A stretch of 64,000 nt of DNA from Metallyticus violacea (Eukaryota > Arthropoda > Insecta > Mantodea > Metallyticidae). Made by a program: the position numbers and the translations under genes. Shown piece after piece: positions 12,391-23,962 of the stretch (its first letter is position 1; each line of letters begins with the position of its first letter). Below the pieces are notes generated by a model. That model was not told the DNA's origin, ran no database searches, and saw nothing but the letters and a program-made list of their open reading frames with translations. Where the stretch lies: positions 6,351,001-6,415,000 of the forward strand of contig CM060841.1 in NCBI GenBank assembly GCA_030762175.1. Reading direction: 5' to 3'.

Positions 12391-12505
12391 TTGCATTCGG
12401 TACATTCACATATACGTTTTTCCATTACGTTCGGCTCATATGTACGTTTTTCAGTCATACATTCGTTCAGTCATATGTACGTTTTTTGTACACCCATTCG
12501 TTGCG
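12391..12505. repeat. Short imperfect tandem repeat, period about 30-36
   Basis: Three degenerate units, each containing a CATATGTACGTTTTT-like core (CATATACGTTTTTC, CATATGTACGTTTTTC, CATATGTACGTTTTTTG) preceded by a CATTCG/CATTACGTTCG segment. The overlapping ORFs in several frames here are by-products of the repeat. Confidence 0.65.
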
Positions 12506-12509
12506 TTCG

Positions 12510-13107
12510 TTCTCTGATGATCAACATCGCTTTACCAGGGGCAGTAGACGAGAGGCACACAGATGCAGCAAAGGTCATGAAATTCATAGAGATATCGGAA
12601 GGGTAGCCGATAACTAGTGTAGTGTGATTAAACCTTTCAATGCGTTTAAATGAAGCAAGGTCATGTGATTTAAACCTCCCCTCTCCATCTCCCTCCTCCT
12701 GTGATCAATAAAACACGAAAGGCGACGTCGGGCCCCTGAACGACTCGCGGTATGAAGTGAGACTCTCGGTCAACGACTAGGCCAACACTCGCAATAAAAA
12801 CCCGCTTCCCTGTATGTGTGTATGAGAAGGGAAATACTGTAACACTCCAGATCTTCATATTAGTTTAAAGCGAAAGTTCATGACAACAGTTGTACTCAGT
12901 TGACAATGTGAACGATATGTTCACGAAACATGTCCTGTTATTTTAATAATTAAAGGAGTGAAACGCTCATGAGTGTTGATTATTTTAACTTTTTAATAAA
13001 CAAAGAAGTTATATTTTCGTTTTAGTCCATTTCCTGCCTGATCACAGACTTCACTTCGAACGCTCGTTGTGTAGCAGAAATAACCTGTAAACAACATTCC
13101 GGATTTC
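12510..13107. other. No recognised gene
   Basis: Mixed-composition sequence with no recognisable protein or RNA. Confidence 0.5.
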
Positions 13108-13119
13108 TTGACCGAGGTA

Positions 13120-13400
13120 CCGCCACGGGTGGCCGAGGTCGTTAAGGCACGGACTCGTGAGCGGGAGGTCTGCGGTTCGAATCCCGCCAGGACCGTCCTC
13201 CCTGACTGGGGTTTTTTCCAGGTTTTCCTCAGTGCTCATAACTGGCAAATGCCGGGGAGGTACCTAAAACTTAGGCCTGGAACGCTTCCTTCCTTAAAAA
13301 AAAATATCCTTTCCCAATTTATCATTTCATCTCATGTATCATCAGTGTCCACCGCCTGTGGTGCCTCAGCAGTAAAAACGGGCATTAAACACTACTCAAA
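13120..13400 (+). mobile_element. SINE-B copy with perfect 12-bp TSD
   Basis: Well-preserved full-length SINE-B. The head has CCGCCACGGGTGGCCGAGG, the Leu/Ser-type A-box, and the B-box GGTTCGAATCCCGCC. It ends GGGCATTAAACACTACTCAAA. The bases TTGACCGAGGTA occur immediately before it (13108-13119) and immediately after it (13401-13412), a perfect 12-bp target-site duplication, which fixes both element ends. Confidence 0.96.
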
Positions 13401-13414
13401 TTGACCGAGGTATC

Positions 13415-15138
13415 ACTGAACATTCTTCGAAGTATGTGATAGTGATATCGAACATTGATACCATTACTATCTAGTGCATGATGGGAAACTGTCGCAACCC
13501 AATTGTGGTAAATGACGAATATTACATAACATACCCGAATTTACAATCGTCTTCGCGAGACAATGGGTTGTCCAGGTAAAACCTGTATTCCGACAAAGGC
13601 ATTGTAAGAATGAACTCAGAAACCAAGCTTTTCCAAACTCTTATTTGTGTAAACTATTTTTATTGTCTACCATTGAGGTATTCGTTCCTGTAGTTATGAT
13701 GTGTATTTTTTAAAAAATTCTGTACCTCAGTATCAATAAAGTGGTTTATTTACGTATTTTGGCTATAGTTACATTTTTATTCCTGGGGGGTGTGTTCCGC
13801 AATGATCTCGATGGGTTTATCTAATTCAGATAACGAAACGGAAGGGTGTATGGGTTAGGCGGTAGTTATTGTTCATAGGCTCTACAGATAAGACAATGTT
13901 ACCATGGTAATAGGGTACTGAGCATGTTTTTCTTCTTCCTTCCGCCAAGCGTGTGTGAGTTGACTCCCTCCCCCGTGCAGGATTGCGGCCATGAAATTTC
14001 ACTAAATTACATTACTTGGGATTTTTTAAATAAAGCATGCATATTTGCAGAAGCAATGGGTAGTGAAACAATGATTATTATAAAGTATTTGGTTTTGCTA
14101 ATTTGGCACCAAAGAAATTATTTTGTGTTAAGATGTATCACCACGTTTAATATCACTAAATAAAAGATGTTAAACACCATTATTATTTCTTGGGTTTATG
14201 TGTTAAGTTATGCATCGTGTGACATAGTTAACATAACATATTACTTAAGTCGATAAGGTCAAGAAAAATAAGGTCTTCCCAAAAGTATGAGCTTTGTTGC
14301 TATAATGAAATCACTATAATAATAAATGTGAATCAGTTTGTGCGAGTTTTAGATTTAATATTAAACTTAACTTAACCATAACTTTTAAAATAAATTGTAT
14401 TTCTTCAGAGCAGATAATGCATTTTTAAAAAAAGTAAATATTATACTCCAGGAATGTCATATTATTACATTGATTAAAAATCATACCAAAATACTTCGAG
14501 GTCAAAATAAAACATTACAAATGAAGTTGCTTTATTAAGACATTTATTCCATTTAATGCATTAAAGAAATACTATTACATTTTTCTAATAATTAAATAAT
14601 TGTTAATTGTCTCCTTTATTGTGCTAAAATCCACACAAGTATTATTTCTCAGTATTTCCCGGCTCATTTAGGCGTATGGTTCAAGTATTTAAGATTCAAG
14701 GAATGTAATGTAACTATATTAAATAACGATATTCGACAGAAAAGAAGGGGAAAACGCTACGTAAGAAAATTCAAAATTAGGGGGGAGGAATCTGAAATAC
14801 CTACTGAAAAAAAAAATTCAGCATTCAATCAGCAAGGAAGAGAGTTGTAGCTAAAATTAAAAACAAACGAACAAAAAGGAATGCACAGATATAATGTGTG
14901 AAAGATCACATTTCACCAGCAATCTAATGAATTCTGAAAGTTCAGGTGAAGGTAAAACTGATATGATATTTATTGAACTGAAAAGAAGACAACGATGCAC
15001 TTGGAAAAATGCTTCCAAATATTAAATATATTATACCAGATTATCCTTTCTTGCAAGATGGAGCCCTAAGACATACCAGCAAACACTATCTTTAAGCTAA
15101 CTGCCCATGCTTTACACTGCCAGTAGTAGACTTGGTAT
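13415..15138. other. No recognised gene
   Basis: Very AT-rich sequence, notably 14150-15000. No family is recognisable in the ORF at 13924-14163. Confidence 0.5.
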
Positions 15139-15720
15139 CTATTGACTATTTAGTGCGGAGCAACTGCAGAAGATGGTATATGGAGCAGTTTTGAAGGATG
15201 CGGAGGCGTGAGTTTGTAATACCAACGCACCAGGTTGGAACGTCGATCTGAGGCTATGATGTACGGCGGATGCGGCTGATCGCTGAATAGTCGTTTCACC
15301 GCTGCTCCATCTGATGCGGTTTGAGTCGGGGATGTTGGAGATCTCAGGGTTCGTTGTACTGGAGGTTTTGGGACTCGGAGTCACCGGGACGAGAAGGTTT
15401 TGACAACAGACCACAGAGAAAAACACAAGAGCCTCTCTAACTCATGGTTTATTAATAACACAATATAACCATTTGACAAGACTGTCGCGGAGACCCGGGT
15501 TCCAGCTTTCTGAATACCAAACACTTGAACCTACTTTACGTCTTACTGACTGACTTACTGTCTCACTTGTACCTGAACTTATTCTTTTGCTAACTTATTC
15601 GTGCTCCTTGACTGACTGACTTCTTCATACTCCTCGACTGACTGACTGACTTATTCACCCCCGACTGCCTTGTTCGTACTCCTCGACTGCTGGACTGACT
15701 TATTAAACTTTACTTGCAGC
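15139..15720. repeat. Degenerate tandem CTGACTGACTG-rich tract, period about 33
   Basis: From about 15540 to 15705 a unit of roughly 33-36 bases, with the core TCCTCGACTGACTGACTGAC then TTATTC, recurs about four times with substitutions. A moderately GC-rich stretch with an 84-95 codon minus-strand frame (15139-15426) lies directly upstream; it is Ser/Thr-rich and matches no family I know. The whole block may be one end of an unrecognised repeat element. Confidence 0.55.
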
Positions 15721-17829
15721 TTCCTGATTGGCGATTATTCAATATGGATTTCTATGTCTGTACGCTCTGATTCGTACACTTGTGGACGATGCCTATTGGT
15801 TACCTATTTTGCTCCACGCCTACACTTTTTAGTTTTTATTGTCTTTTTCTGGCCTTTCCCGAAAAGCTTCCCTATCTTAAATTCTAGATGTCACCTTTTA
15901 TTCTACTCCATTTGTCCCTTTATATCTGTGTGCTATTACTTAGACAAAAGATGTTTGAACCTCTTTACTTTCTGGGAAATTTTGGGCAATCTGTATTATT
16001 GCCTTGAATATTTTGTAATTTCCATTTCTGAAGCATTCTCGTAAATCTGAACTTCTCCTTTATCCTTAGGTGCACAATGTAGGATGAAAATGGAAATGAC
16101 CCCTTTTAAAATACGCTGTCAATATCCACTCTAAAGCATTCGCAGGTGTTAACAATTCTCAAACTTTTCTCTACCTGCTAGATCTTAGGGGCCTTCCCCG
16201 GGACAGTGCGTCAGTTTGATACAATACAACCCTTGTACAAAAAAGGATTTATTGCTTTTCCTGTCTTAAGGTTTGTAGGCAATTAACACAAAAGAGGCTC
16301 AACTAGGAATTCTGATATTTTGCACAAAATATCAACTCCGATATTTATACAACGAAATATAAATTTTAATACCAATATTAATAAACATGAAATTACTGAA
16401 GAGCTATAATTTTCGACTCCATATATCAAAAAGGAACATAATGCATTAAGTGTATGTTATCTCCAGCTTTTTCAGAGCAACCCGGCTATGCCATTGACAA
16501 GTTGAGAACATGCTTGCAGAAAGTCCTGGGAATAGATATGGCCATTGTGACATCTGTTTGGGACTGTTTATTTTATTGAATGCTGAATTTATTTAAAACA
16601 TTAGTTCAGTCAATTTAAAAATAAATAAATTAAGTTCCGTTTAGAAATTTAGTTTTTACTATTCTAAACGTTATGTGGCAACTGACCTTACTTGGCATTG
16701 TCTTTTTTTATACTCCATAACATGGAATTAAATATATGCGATATAAATATGAAAATAAAGCCCTGTTAATGTAGAAAGGTTGTAATTTCTGTCGACATAT
16801 TACATTTCAGTATAATTAAGCGCTTTCAAAGTTACGATCATTTATATTTTATACTTTTGTGCTCACTATGTCAAACTTTGATCAGTTTTAATATCAACTA
16901 ATTTGGACAAGCGTGTAATGTTAACAATTTTCTTAAAGATTTTTCCTATTTTTTTTAAAAATAAGATTTATGTGCAATGTAAAGTATAATCGAGAAGTCG
17001 CCCTGCAGCTATTGCATAGTCGAGATTTCACTAGAGAAGCAGCACCGACCGCGCACCGAACGTATAGTTACTGTGTTCACTTAACCACCAAGACAAGCTC
17101 ACATTCCGAAGTCCAAACCTTGGTGGGCGGATTACCTGCTAAAAACCGGTTTCGAAGGAAGAAGAAGAAAAGAATAATATCAGGAATGTAGGAGTACCAA
17201 CTTTCTCCTGTTCGATGACATCACACGAGTGCGGAGGAACTTGTCAATGACCCGTTATACGTATATCTGTACATATCTGTGGAGTTTTATTCATGGTGAA
17301 CTTTTTAATTAAAACAGCGTTGAGTAATTAAAATGTGTTTTTATTGGTATGTCTTCGCTACCCTGATGTGTCTAGAGAAATATAGGTTTCTTATATAGGA
17401 TTAAAAAATATTTATTTTTCTCTTTGATCATGTATAGAAAATAAAATGCAGAGTCGAAACACTAAAAACTTACAAATAAAATGCAGTGAAACTTGATATC
17501 AAAATAAACATTGTGCATTTCTTCTTTTTAAAAAGAATTTCTTGCGACGATAGATTGAGAACAGGCGGACGTAACGAAATGAAATTAAGTTGAATATTTT
17601 GCTATGAGATTTCCATTGAGGCATAAATCACTTGTAGTTCGCAATATAATGGATAATAATTAGTTACAGCACAATAACACCGAAGTTACCTGTTCAAATA
17701 ATTTAGATACGAACCTTAAGGCTTGTTTATGTAATGCTATATTCTTATATGAAGTGACGATTGTGAGTCTAAATCTGGCGGTAGAAAAATACTTCAACTA
17801 TGATGCTTACAGTGAACATAAGCAATATC
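15721..17829. other. No recognised gene
   Basis: AT-rich sequence. The 124-codon frame at 15670-16044 begins inside the tandem tract, is Phe/Leu/Ser-rich as expected for AT-rich DNA, and has no recognisable domain. Confidence 0.5.
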
Positions 17830-17849
17830 TTACAGCTTTTCATTGATCT

Positions 17850-18197
17850 TTAATGCCTCCCTCAGTTAGGCGAACGAGTGAAAAAAACCGAGGACGAGAT
17901 TTATGCCAGAGGGTGAGTAATCGATTTCCTTAAAACCACAGTCTTTCAGAGTAAACTTTGCAACAGCATCTGTGTGGACGTACACATCCTAATTCAGCCC
18001 TCCTCTTCTTATCTCTTTGATGGAGTTTCGTCGCTTGTGTGGTACTCCCCTTTTGCTGTTGTGCTTCTTTCTTTAAAGTGAATCAACGGCAGTTTCACGC
18101 AGCTCGAAACATTGTCGGCATTATCTTCTTGGTCGGTTGGCTTACCAAAGAAGGATGGTCTTAAGCTAACTCTGCCATGTTTCGTTGTCAATAGCAC
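17850..18197 (-). pseudogene. Mariner transposase relic (middle to third motif)
   Basis: On the minus strand from 18197, the frame contains PLIHFKERSTTAKGEYHTS, which parallels the M1 stretch DFKERNITVNGEYYAGLL, and ends DETPSKR, matching the ASIKEKR region. Further left, in another frame, CGFKEIDYSP matches the M1 KKCGFKEIDHPPYSP block. The second and third catalytic motifs are lost. The divergence is far greater than among M1 copies, so this is an older relative rather than a sixth recent copy. Confidence 0.7.
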
Positions 18198-18204
18198 AGT
18201 ATCT

Positions 18205-18785
18205 TAAGTCATCACTAGTTTTTTTTATTTATTTTTTTTTTTTTTTAGGGTTAGTTAGTTACCTGATTTAAGTTTCAGTATCAGTTTAAATAAATGTACT
18301 TGCCCAGTCCACAGGTTGGCCATGAAAGAATTTCAACATTTAATTTCAATGGCATAAAGCCTCCTTCTTTAGGCGAGGAATTCTACTACTGCGCAGTATT
18401 CTGTCTCAAGCAAGCGGGAAAATGAAATGCTGAAGAAAATTTCCCATTTACAAATAGAGGAGGACACGATACTCCACAAGAATGTTCGGAAGCCAACAAA
18501 TCTATATCTGTCAGACCAGAAACATTAAACTCACTGTGAAGGAAACAATACTTGTTGTAGAACTATTTCAACAGTTACCGCAAGCCATTATTGACGTCTA
18601 GTTAATCACTTTGGCAATCAAGCAAATGACAGCAGGAATTGGTGTGCCCAAAACTCTGAGGATAGTGTATTCCCACTTTTTGAACATGGCAAAATAGAGA
18701 CGGACGAATCGAAAATGAGTGCACTGTTTCGTTTATAGTAATAAAATGAGTTTAATACAGAAGGTTTATAAATTAAAATAAATAA
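18205..18785. other. No recognised gene
   Basis: Sequence between two mariner relics, with a poly-T block near 18219-18246. Nothing else is identifiable. Confidence 0.45.
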
Positions 18786-18789
18786 GATA

Positions 18790-19440
18790 CGAGGGTAGGT
18801 AATTAAGTAACGCATAATATTTTTTTCCCATTATTTTATTACAACTGGGACGGTGAAATTTTGCAGACGTATAAAGTTCGCTCTAGAGATGTCACATGTT
18901 TGATAATATAGCTCTTGCGAATAAGCGAGAATTACGTTGGAAAAAAAATGGTGCTCATGTTATTGCCGTCAACTTGTGAAGATTTTTTTGTGGGCGAAAG
19001 GATAAAACTCGATAGAAATACTCAGGAAAATGTTGGTGATGATTCCAGGGCGTACCACTACACGCCTCAATGGAGTGGATACATCCCGATTCCCTAGCAA
19101 AGAAGAAGTTCGTGACACAATCTGCGATGGCCCAGAACACGGCCACAATCTGCAAATGTCAAATTGTTCCATGACAATGCTCGCCCGCATGTTGCGGCTT
19201 CTGTCCATACCAAAATCGTGAAATTTTGTTGATAGGTGCTCAGACATCCACGATGCAGTCCGAACCTTGCACCCTCGGACTTTCATCTTTTTTGAATGGT
19301 AGCCAACGCTGTCAATTTCGAAGAAGTGCAACGCTGTGCGAAGTTCTATGGATAGGATGTATTGAAACTGGTTCCAGTATGGGAGAAATGTGTTGAGAGA
19401 CTTGGCTCCTTTGTTGAAAAGTAGCTAAGAGACATAACTT
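18790..19440 (+). mobile_element. Mariner relic, distinct lineage (M4), internally deleted
   Basis: The left end CGAGGGTAGGTAATTAAGTA follows a TA and resembles the first 9 bases of the M1 end before diverging. The coding remnant contains FHDNARPHVAASVHTKIVKF (second catalytic aspartate, codon 19173-19175) and HPRCSPNLAPSDFHLF (third aspartate, codon 19278-19280). These codons are 105 bases apart in one frame, which is exactly 34 residues between them, the DD34D spacing of mariner. Two stops lie between them. The first catalytic motif and most of the N-terminal half are missing, and no right inverted repeat is visible. Confidence 0.8.
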
Positions 19441-19639
19441 TATTGTGTATGAATTATTTTCTCTTAACTATTAATATTTTTCTTTAATATTCTGCCTTTT
19501 TGATCCACAAAAATCATGATAAACTACCGAGTTTTCAGTTGTTATGGTTGTGCATGTTTAAAACTACAATGAGGTTTTTGAGTTACGGGCTTGCAGAGCG
19601 CGGCTCCATACCGGGAGAAGGCAGTCATCAAGGCCTATA

Positions 19640-20035
19640 ATGCATGTGCAAGTAACAGCTTGTGGTTGTGTGTTCCTATACTAGATCATTTCACTGTGTG
19701 TAAATTGTAGGTTTATTGTCCTTCGTTACTTATGCCACTACAAAATATATTCTTGAAGAAACGGTTTTAATGTACAATAAATGTATGAAAATAGATTCTT
19801 GCAGAGAAGTCGCAAAAAATATCCTGGCAATGATGTTCCAGAGAAACTTGTTAAAACGTTACCAGAAACAGGTTCCCTCATGTGGAGAAACGTGTCCTTA
19901 CGGAAGGAAGTAAAAATGGAATACAGGAATTACGTACACCTATGTTGGCAATACATTGCCGCTGAGGGGCATCATTTCAACATTTCTTACAACACAAGTT
20001 AGTGCTTATTATTATTATTAGTTTTAAATACAGTA
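19640..20035 (+). mobile_element. Non-autonomous family E copy 1 (transposase N-term joined to C-term)
   Basis: This segment is homologous over its length to 47690-48467 on the minus strand, once the SINE in that copy is removed. The reading frames at 19716-20002 show a helix-turn-helix remnant (VLMYNKCMKIDSCREVAK, then in the next frame KKYPGNDVPEKLVKTLPETG), typical of transposases whose first domain reads as a homeodomain-like repeat with FxxKYPG and a KLVKxxxETG turn. This is followed within about 40 codons by WQYIAAEGHHFNI, resembling the C-terminal EGxHFEHLL of the same proteins. The whole DDE core is missing. No inverted repeats were found. Confidence 0.68.
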
Positions 20036-21425
20036 TTTGTGCATCCTTTCAGTAAAAATATAAACACCCCACTGTGTAAAAAAGCCTGGTATTAAAGTTG
20101 TTCTTGTATGTTTCTGTATGCTTTATTTTGTATGGCGCTTTTAATTTATCTTCATTGAGAAAAAGTATAGTGCATATTTAAAACAGTGATTCAAAGAATT
20201 TTTGCTAAAATCCAGGTGGGTTATGAGCTACTTTGTGTTAAAAATCCAAAATATGCACTAAATATTTTTTGTATGGTTAAAGAGGATAACACTGTCCATG
20301 AATTAGTCTCAAAAAACTAGAAGACCTTCTTCGTATGTCTGACTGTTGAATAATAAACCAAATCAACCAATCTTTCATTCCCCTCCTATGATCTCGTGTA
20401 TTCCTTCTATGTGTACAAAATTTGTTATTTATTTATAAATTTATTACTTTTTGAAATAATCTTTGCATGGCGAAAGTAAAAACATGCATTACTAATGGGT
20501 TCAACATTTAAATAATTTTATAGAATGAGCAGAAATCTGTCGATTGATAAAAAGGAGTTATGGAAGACCCCGAGAGAACATAATCTGAGTTTAATAAAGC
20601 ATATGATTGAACATTCAAAAGCAATAAAAGAGGAACTAAATAGCGGCAAAATGTGGACGCTTAGTGCTAAAGGAGAAAAGGAAGTATGAGTAGTTTCAAG
20701 AAAATAAACAATTTCTTTTACACAATCCTTTGTGAAAGTATCACCACACAGCCACTGCATAAAGAGCCTAAAGAATGAGAGAGATGCATTATCTGTACTC
20801 TGTATAGAAGTAGAAAAAGGCATTGCAAAGCCCAAAACAACAAAATCCTCAAAAACAATGAAATCATCAATTCAGGCAGATAGTCGCAATATACTCGGTG
20901 GTTTTTCCTTCGGGGGACCGTTGGCCGCAGTTGACCGAACTGTAAACTCCTCGTCTCGTCCATACGCTTGAAAGTCGGCTGGAGAGCCGGAGGGGAGGTC
21001 ATTGCGAGTTTAACTCTAGAAACGTAAGGACCTATGTGACAGTGTATTAAGAATTCATTAGGCTGCATAATGCATTGTATTAATTACGTTAATATTACTC
21101 AATTTAGGAATTCTATTCCCAAAGAATATTTATTTAGAATATTATTTGCGTACAGAATGTACATTGTGATGTACGGAGATTTGTTTAAGAGAAATTCCTT
21201 GATATTCAACTTCCAAGTTGAAGTTCTATTCACGGATCCGTAAATGAATTTCGTGAAATAGCTGTATTTGATAAAAAGCATGCACATCCACGTGCAATAC
21301 CCACAGAAGAAACGTTAGATAACGTTGGGCATGCTCTGGAACGTTCCTCTACAAATCCAGAGGAATGCCCTATTCCTCTGATCGAACTGTTACAGAGCTG
21401 TTGAAATTAAAACTCTATAAAATGC
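20036..21425. other. No recognised gene
   Basis: A 55-codon frame at 20524-20689 starting MSRNLSIDKKELWKTPR and a Lys/Ser-rich frame at about 20732-20971 are visible, but neither matches a family I know and they are not obviously joined by splice sites. I treat them as chance frames. Confidence 0.4.
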
Positions 21426-21427
21426 AA

Positions 21428-21492
21428 GACATGATAGCTCAGACAGTTAGAGCGTCATATTGAATCCTCACGTCCTGGTAATTTTTTTTCTG
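21428..21492 (+). repeat. tRNA-like A-box segment (SINE head or tRNA relic)
   Basis: ATAGCTCAGACAGTTAGAGC is a good pol III A-box/D-arm (TRGCNNAGNNGG type), followed by a degenerate anticodon region and no clear B-box. It could be the head of an old SINE or a tRNA pseudogene. Confidence 0.35.
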
Positions 21493-21954
21493 CCGGAGTT
21501 AAAGTAAGTTTGCCGCCATTACAATGATTTACTCGCTAACATAGTACCACGCACACGATGCACTATAAATTGATATTTACGATTCTTTTTTGCCACGACT
21601 ACAGTGATTTACCCGCTGATATCAGTTTATAGTGTAGGTCGTCAGGCCGTAGCGAGTCTCAGTAAACCATTGGGTCCACCGGTTTCTAGGATTTATCTGA
21701 GGTTAGCGTTAAGGTTAGTGTGTATATGTGTGTGAATTAATTGAAAATTCAAATAAGAATGGCAAAAAGTGAAAAATTCAGTTTTATAATAAAGAACAAC
21801 ATATTGCAGCCAGAGTGCTGGTGCGGTAGAGCAGTTAGAGCTGCCGTCCTGAGTGACAGCGGAGGAGAGAGCGCACACTGTCGAGACTGCAGCTCTAGCA
21901 GACTCCGATTTTTCTTGCTGTACGGGCAAGTTTTGAATTGTAGGTAGTCACGAA

Positions 21955-22207
21955 ATGGAGCGCAAACAGAAAATAACAACTTATGATCCTACTTTCAAGC
22001 GTAAAGTAATTCTTTATGCCGAAAAAATGTTAACAGAAAGGTAGGAAAAGAGTTCAAAGTTCGCTTTTGGCGGCAACAAAATTAGCAACTAAAGCTAGTA
22101 GGAAGAAATTCACTTGTCTTCACGAAGGAAAACATCCTGACGTTAAAGAAAAAGTTTTGGAGTTCGTCCATGAAAGGTACAAGAACGGGCAGCCTGTGAC
22201 TTGAGGC
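21955..22207 (+). pseudogene. pogo/Tigger-like N-terminal DNA-binding domain relic
   Basis: The frame opens at ATG 21955 with MERKQKITTYDPTFKRKVIL then YAEK. This is the Psq-type helix-turn-helix start (xFKxKVxxYAEKNGNRxAGxxF) of pogo/Tigger transposases and CENPB-like proteins. It is shifted near 22030 and continues in other frames with GKEFKV, a WRxQ-type turn, SRKKFTCLHEGKHPDVKEKV and LEFVHERYKNGQPVT, which matches the start of the CENPB-type second helix-turn-helix (LxxFVxExRxxGxxVT). It ends at a stop and no DDE domain follows, so the protein is truncated. Host-domesticated genes of this type exist, but the frameshift makes a relic the better reading. Confidence 0.66.
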
Positions 22208-22429
22208 ACCATAAATATGAACTTTTTCTTCTTTGACCTACACCAACTGTTCTGGCAACAGCACCAGTGTGCTGCAAGATGTAACAATAGTCCACTTATA
22301 AATTATGTTTCCTCATAGTTTTATGTAACGGACGGCCAAAATCTTTTTTTATGATTTTAAGTTTCAAATTTGGGGTGCACATTACATTTGATGGCGCATT
22401 AGATTCGCGTGATTACTGATAGAGTATAC

Positions 22430-23960
22430 GCAATAATGCAATTAGAACTGCGCAGAACTTCACCGTGACGTCATACACCCATATTTATTATGAAATTTCC
22501 ATTATTTGGAAAACCACCATTTAGCAAATGTTAGCGTTTTCCATTATGTTATACTGTATCTTTAAACCCAAAATGTGATTCGTTTTTCACATTTTTCTGT
22601 TCCCTGTTCTTGCTCGTATCCCGCCATTCTCTTTATTTCTGTTCTTGGCCTACTTCCTAATCCAATAACGCCACTTCGCGTTGTTTTTTGGTTTCGGCTG
22701 ACAGTAAAACTTGAGTAAAGATTCTCAGTCCACAATAACGACCGTGGATTCATATTTCAAGTGCCTCGAAAAGGGTAGAGAATGTACAGCTGAAATGCAA
22801 TTGAAAATTCACCTTTTTTTCGCAACGGAATGAAAAAAAAATGTCATATAATTTGTAAAAAATCAAAAGTTTTTAATGGATTATTCCAGTTTCATCAACT
22901 TCTTTAACACTTCATAGATAGTAAATACTATTTTATATTAACTTTTATCACCAATTTAATTATATTTTCGATACAGTTCTCAACCCCTGTTAGAAGAAAT
23001 GCTGATACTATTTGTGGTAAGTGCAAGAATGTGCTAAATAGTAGTTTTCAAAAACTATACGTTTAAATGGGGTACTAAACAATATTTAGTGACGTTTCGC
23101 GCAATTGTAATTTCATTATTGCACATATTTTCGTGTATAATTAAAATCCAAATTGTGAAAATATCTCTTTTTCATTGTATTGTGCCTTTAAACTACAATA
23201 TGATTTTTCAATTTCATGGCTCTTTTAGGGGAAAAGTTTCGGCAGTGTAAATGACAGTACAGTATCGACTAAACTTCATGCTTATAGTTTAATAACAAAT
23301 ACAAAAATATACTTAAAACACGAAAATTCAGAGATAACGGCTTGTTAGACAACTTTATGACAACTTTTTCAGCCATTTTCTTCACAATTTTAATGTTTCT
23401 TATGTTTATGTGATTTCGGTTCTTGTTAAATGAGTATTTTTAAACATTTTAATATTTAATGAACAACATAGTTTTTGTAATGTATAAACAATAAATATAT
23501 TTAAGTTGTCAAAAAGTTGCTTAACTAGAGTGCTTTGAGGAACCTAGAGCAACATTCTTAAAATATTTTTTATAGAATAAAACTTTATGAGAGTTCTAGA
23601 TATATATCAAATGGAATGCCATAGTTAAGAATGGATTTAACATATCTATAGTATCCTAAAAACAATTTTTAAAGCCAACATAGTGAGAATAATGCTTAAG
23701 TTTTGAAAATCAATTTTCATAATTTCAAGGATAATAAACAACATGGTCTAATATAAAACTTGAAGCTTTCATGGCGTTGATTTATTATGATACAGCTTCT
23801 CAGGTGCTCAGCCGTGTCAAAGTATCAATTTGGCCATCCCAACTTAATTAAGAATCAGTGACAACTTCTAAAATGTTGTGTTTTAACTTCATTTATAAAC
23901 TTCCTTGTAAACTGTGATATAAAATTAATAAGGGAAAGCAAAATTTGTGAAGTTTATATA
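22430..23960. other. No recognised gene
   Basis: AT-rich sequence. The 63-codon minus-strand frame at 22562-22753 is not recognisable. Confidence 0.5.
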
Positions 23961-23962
23961 GA

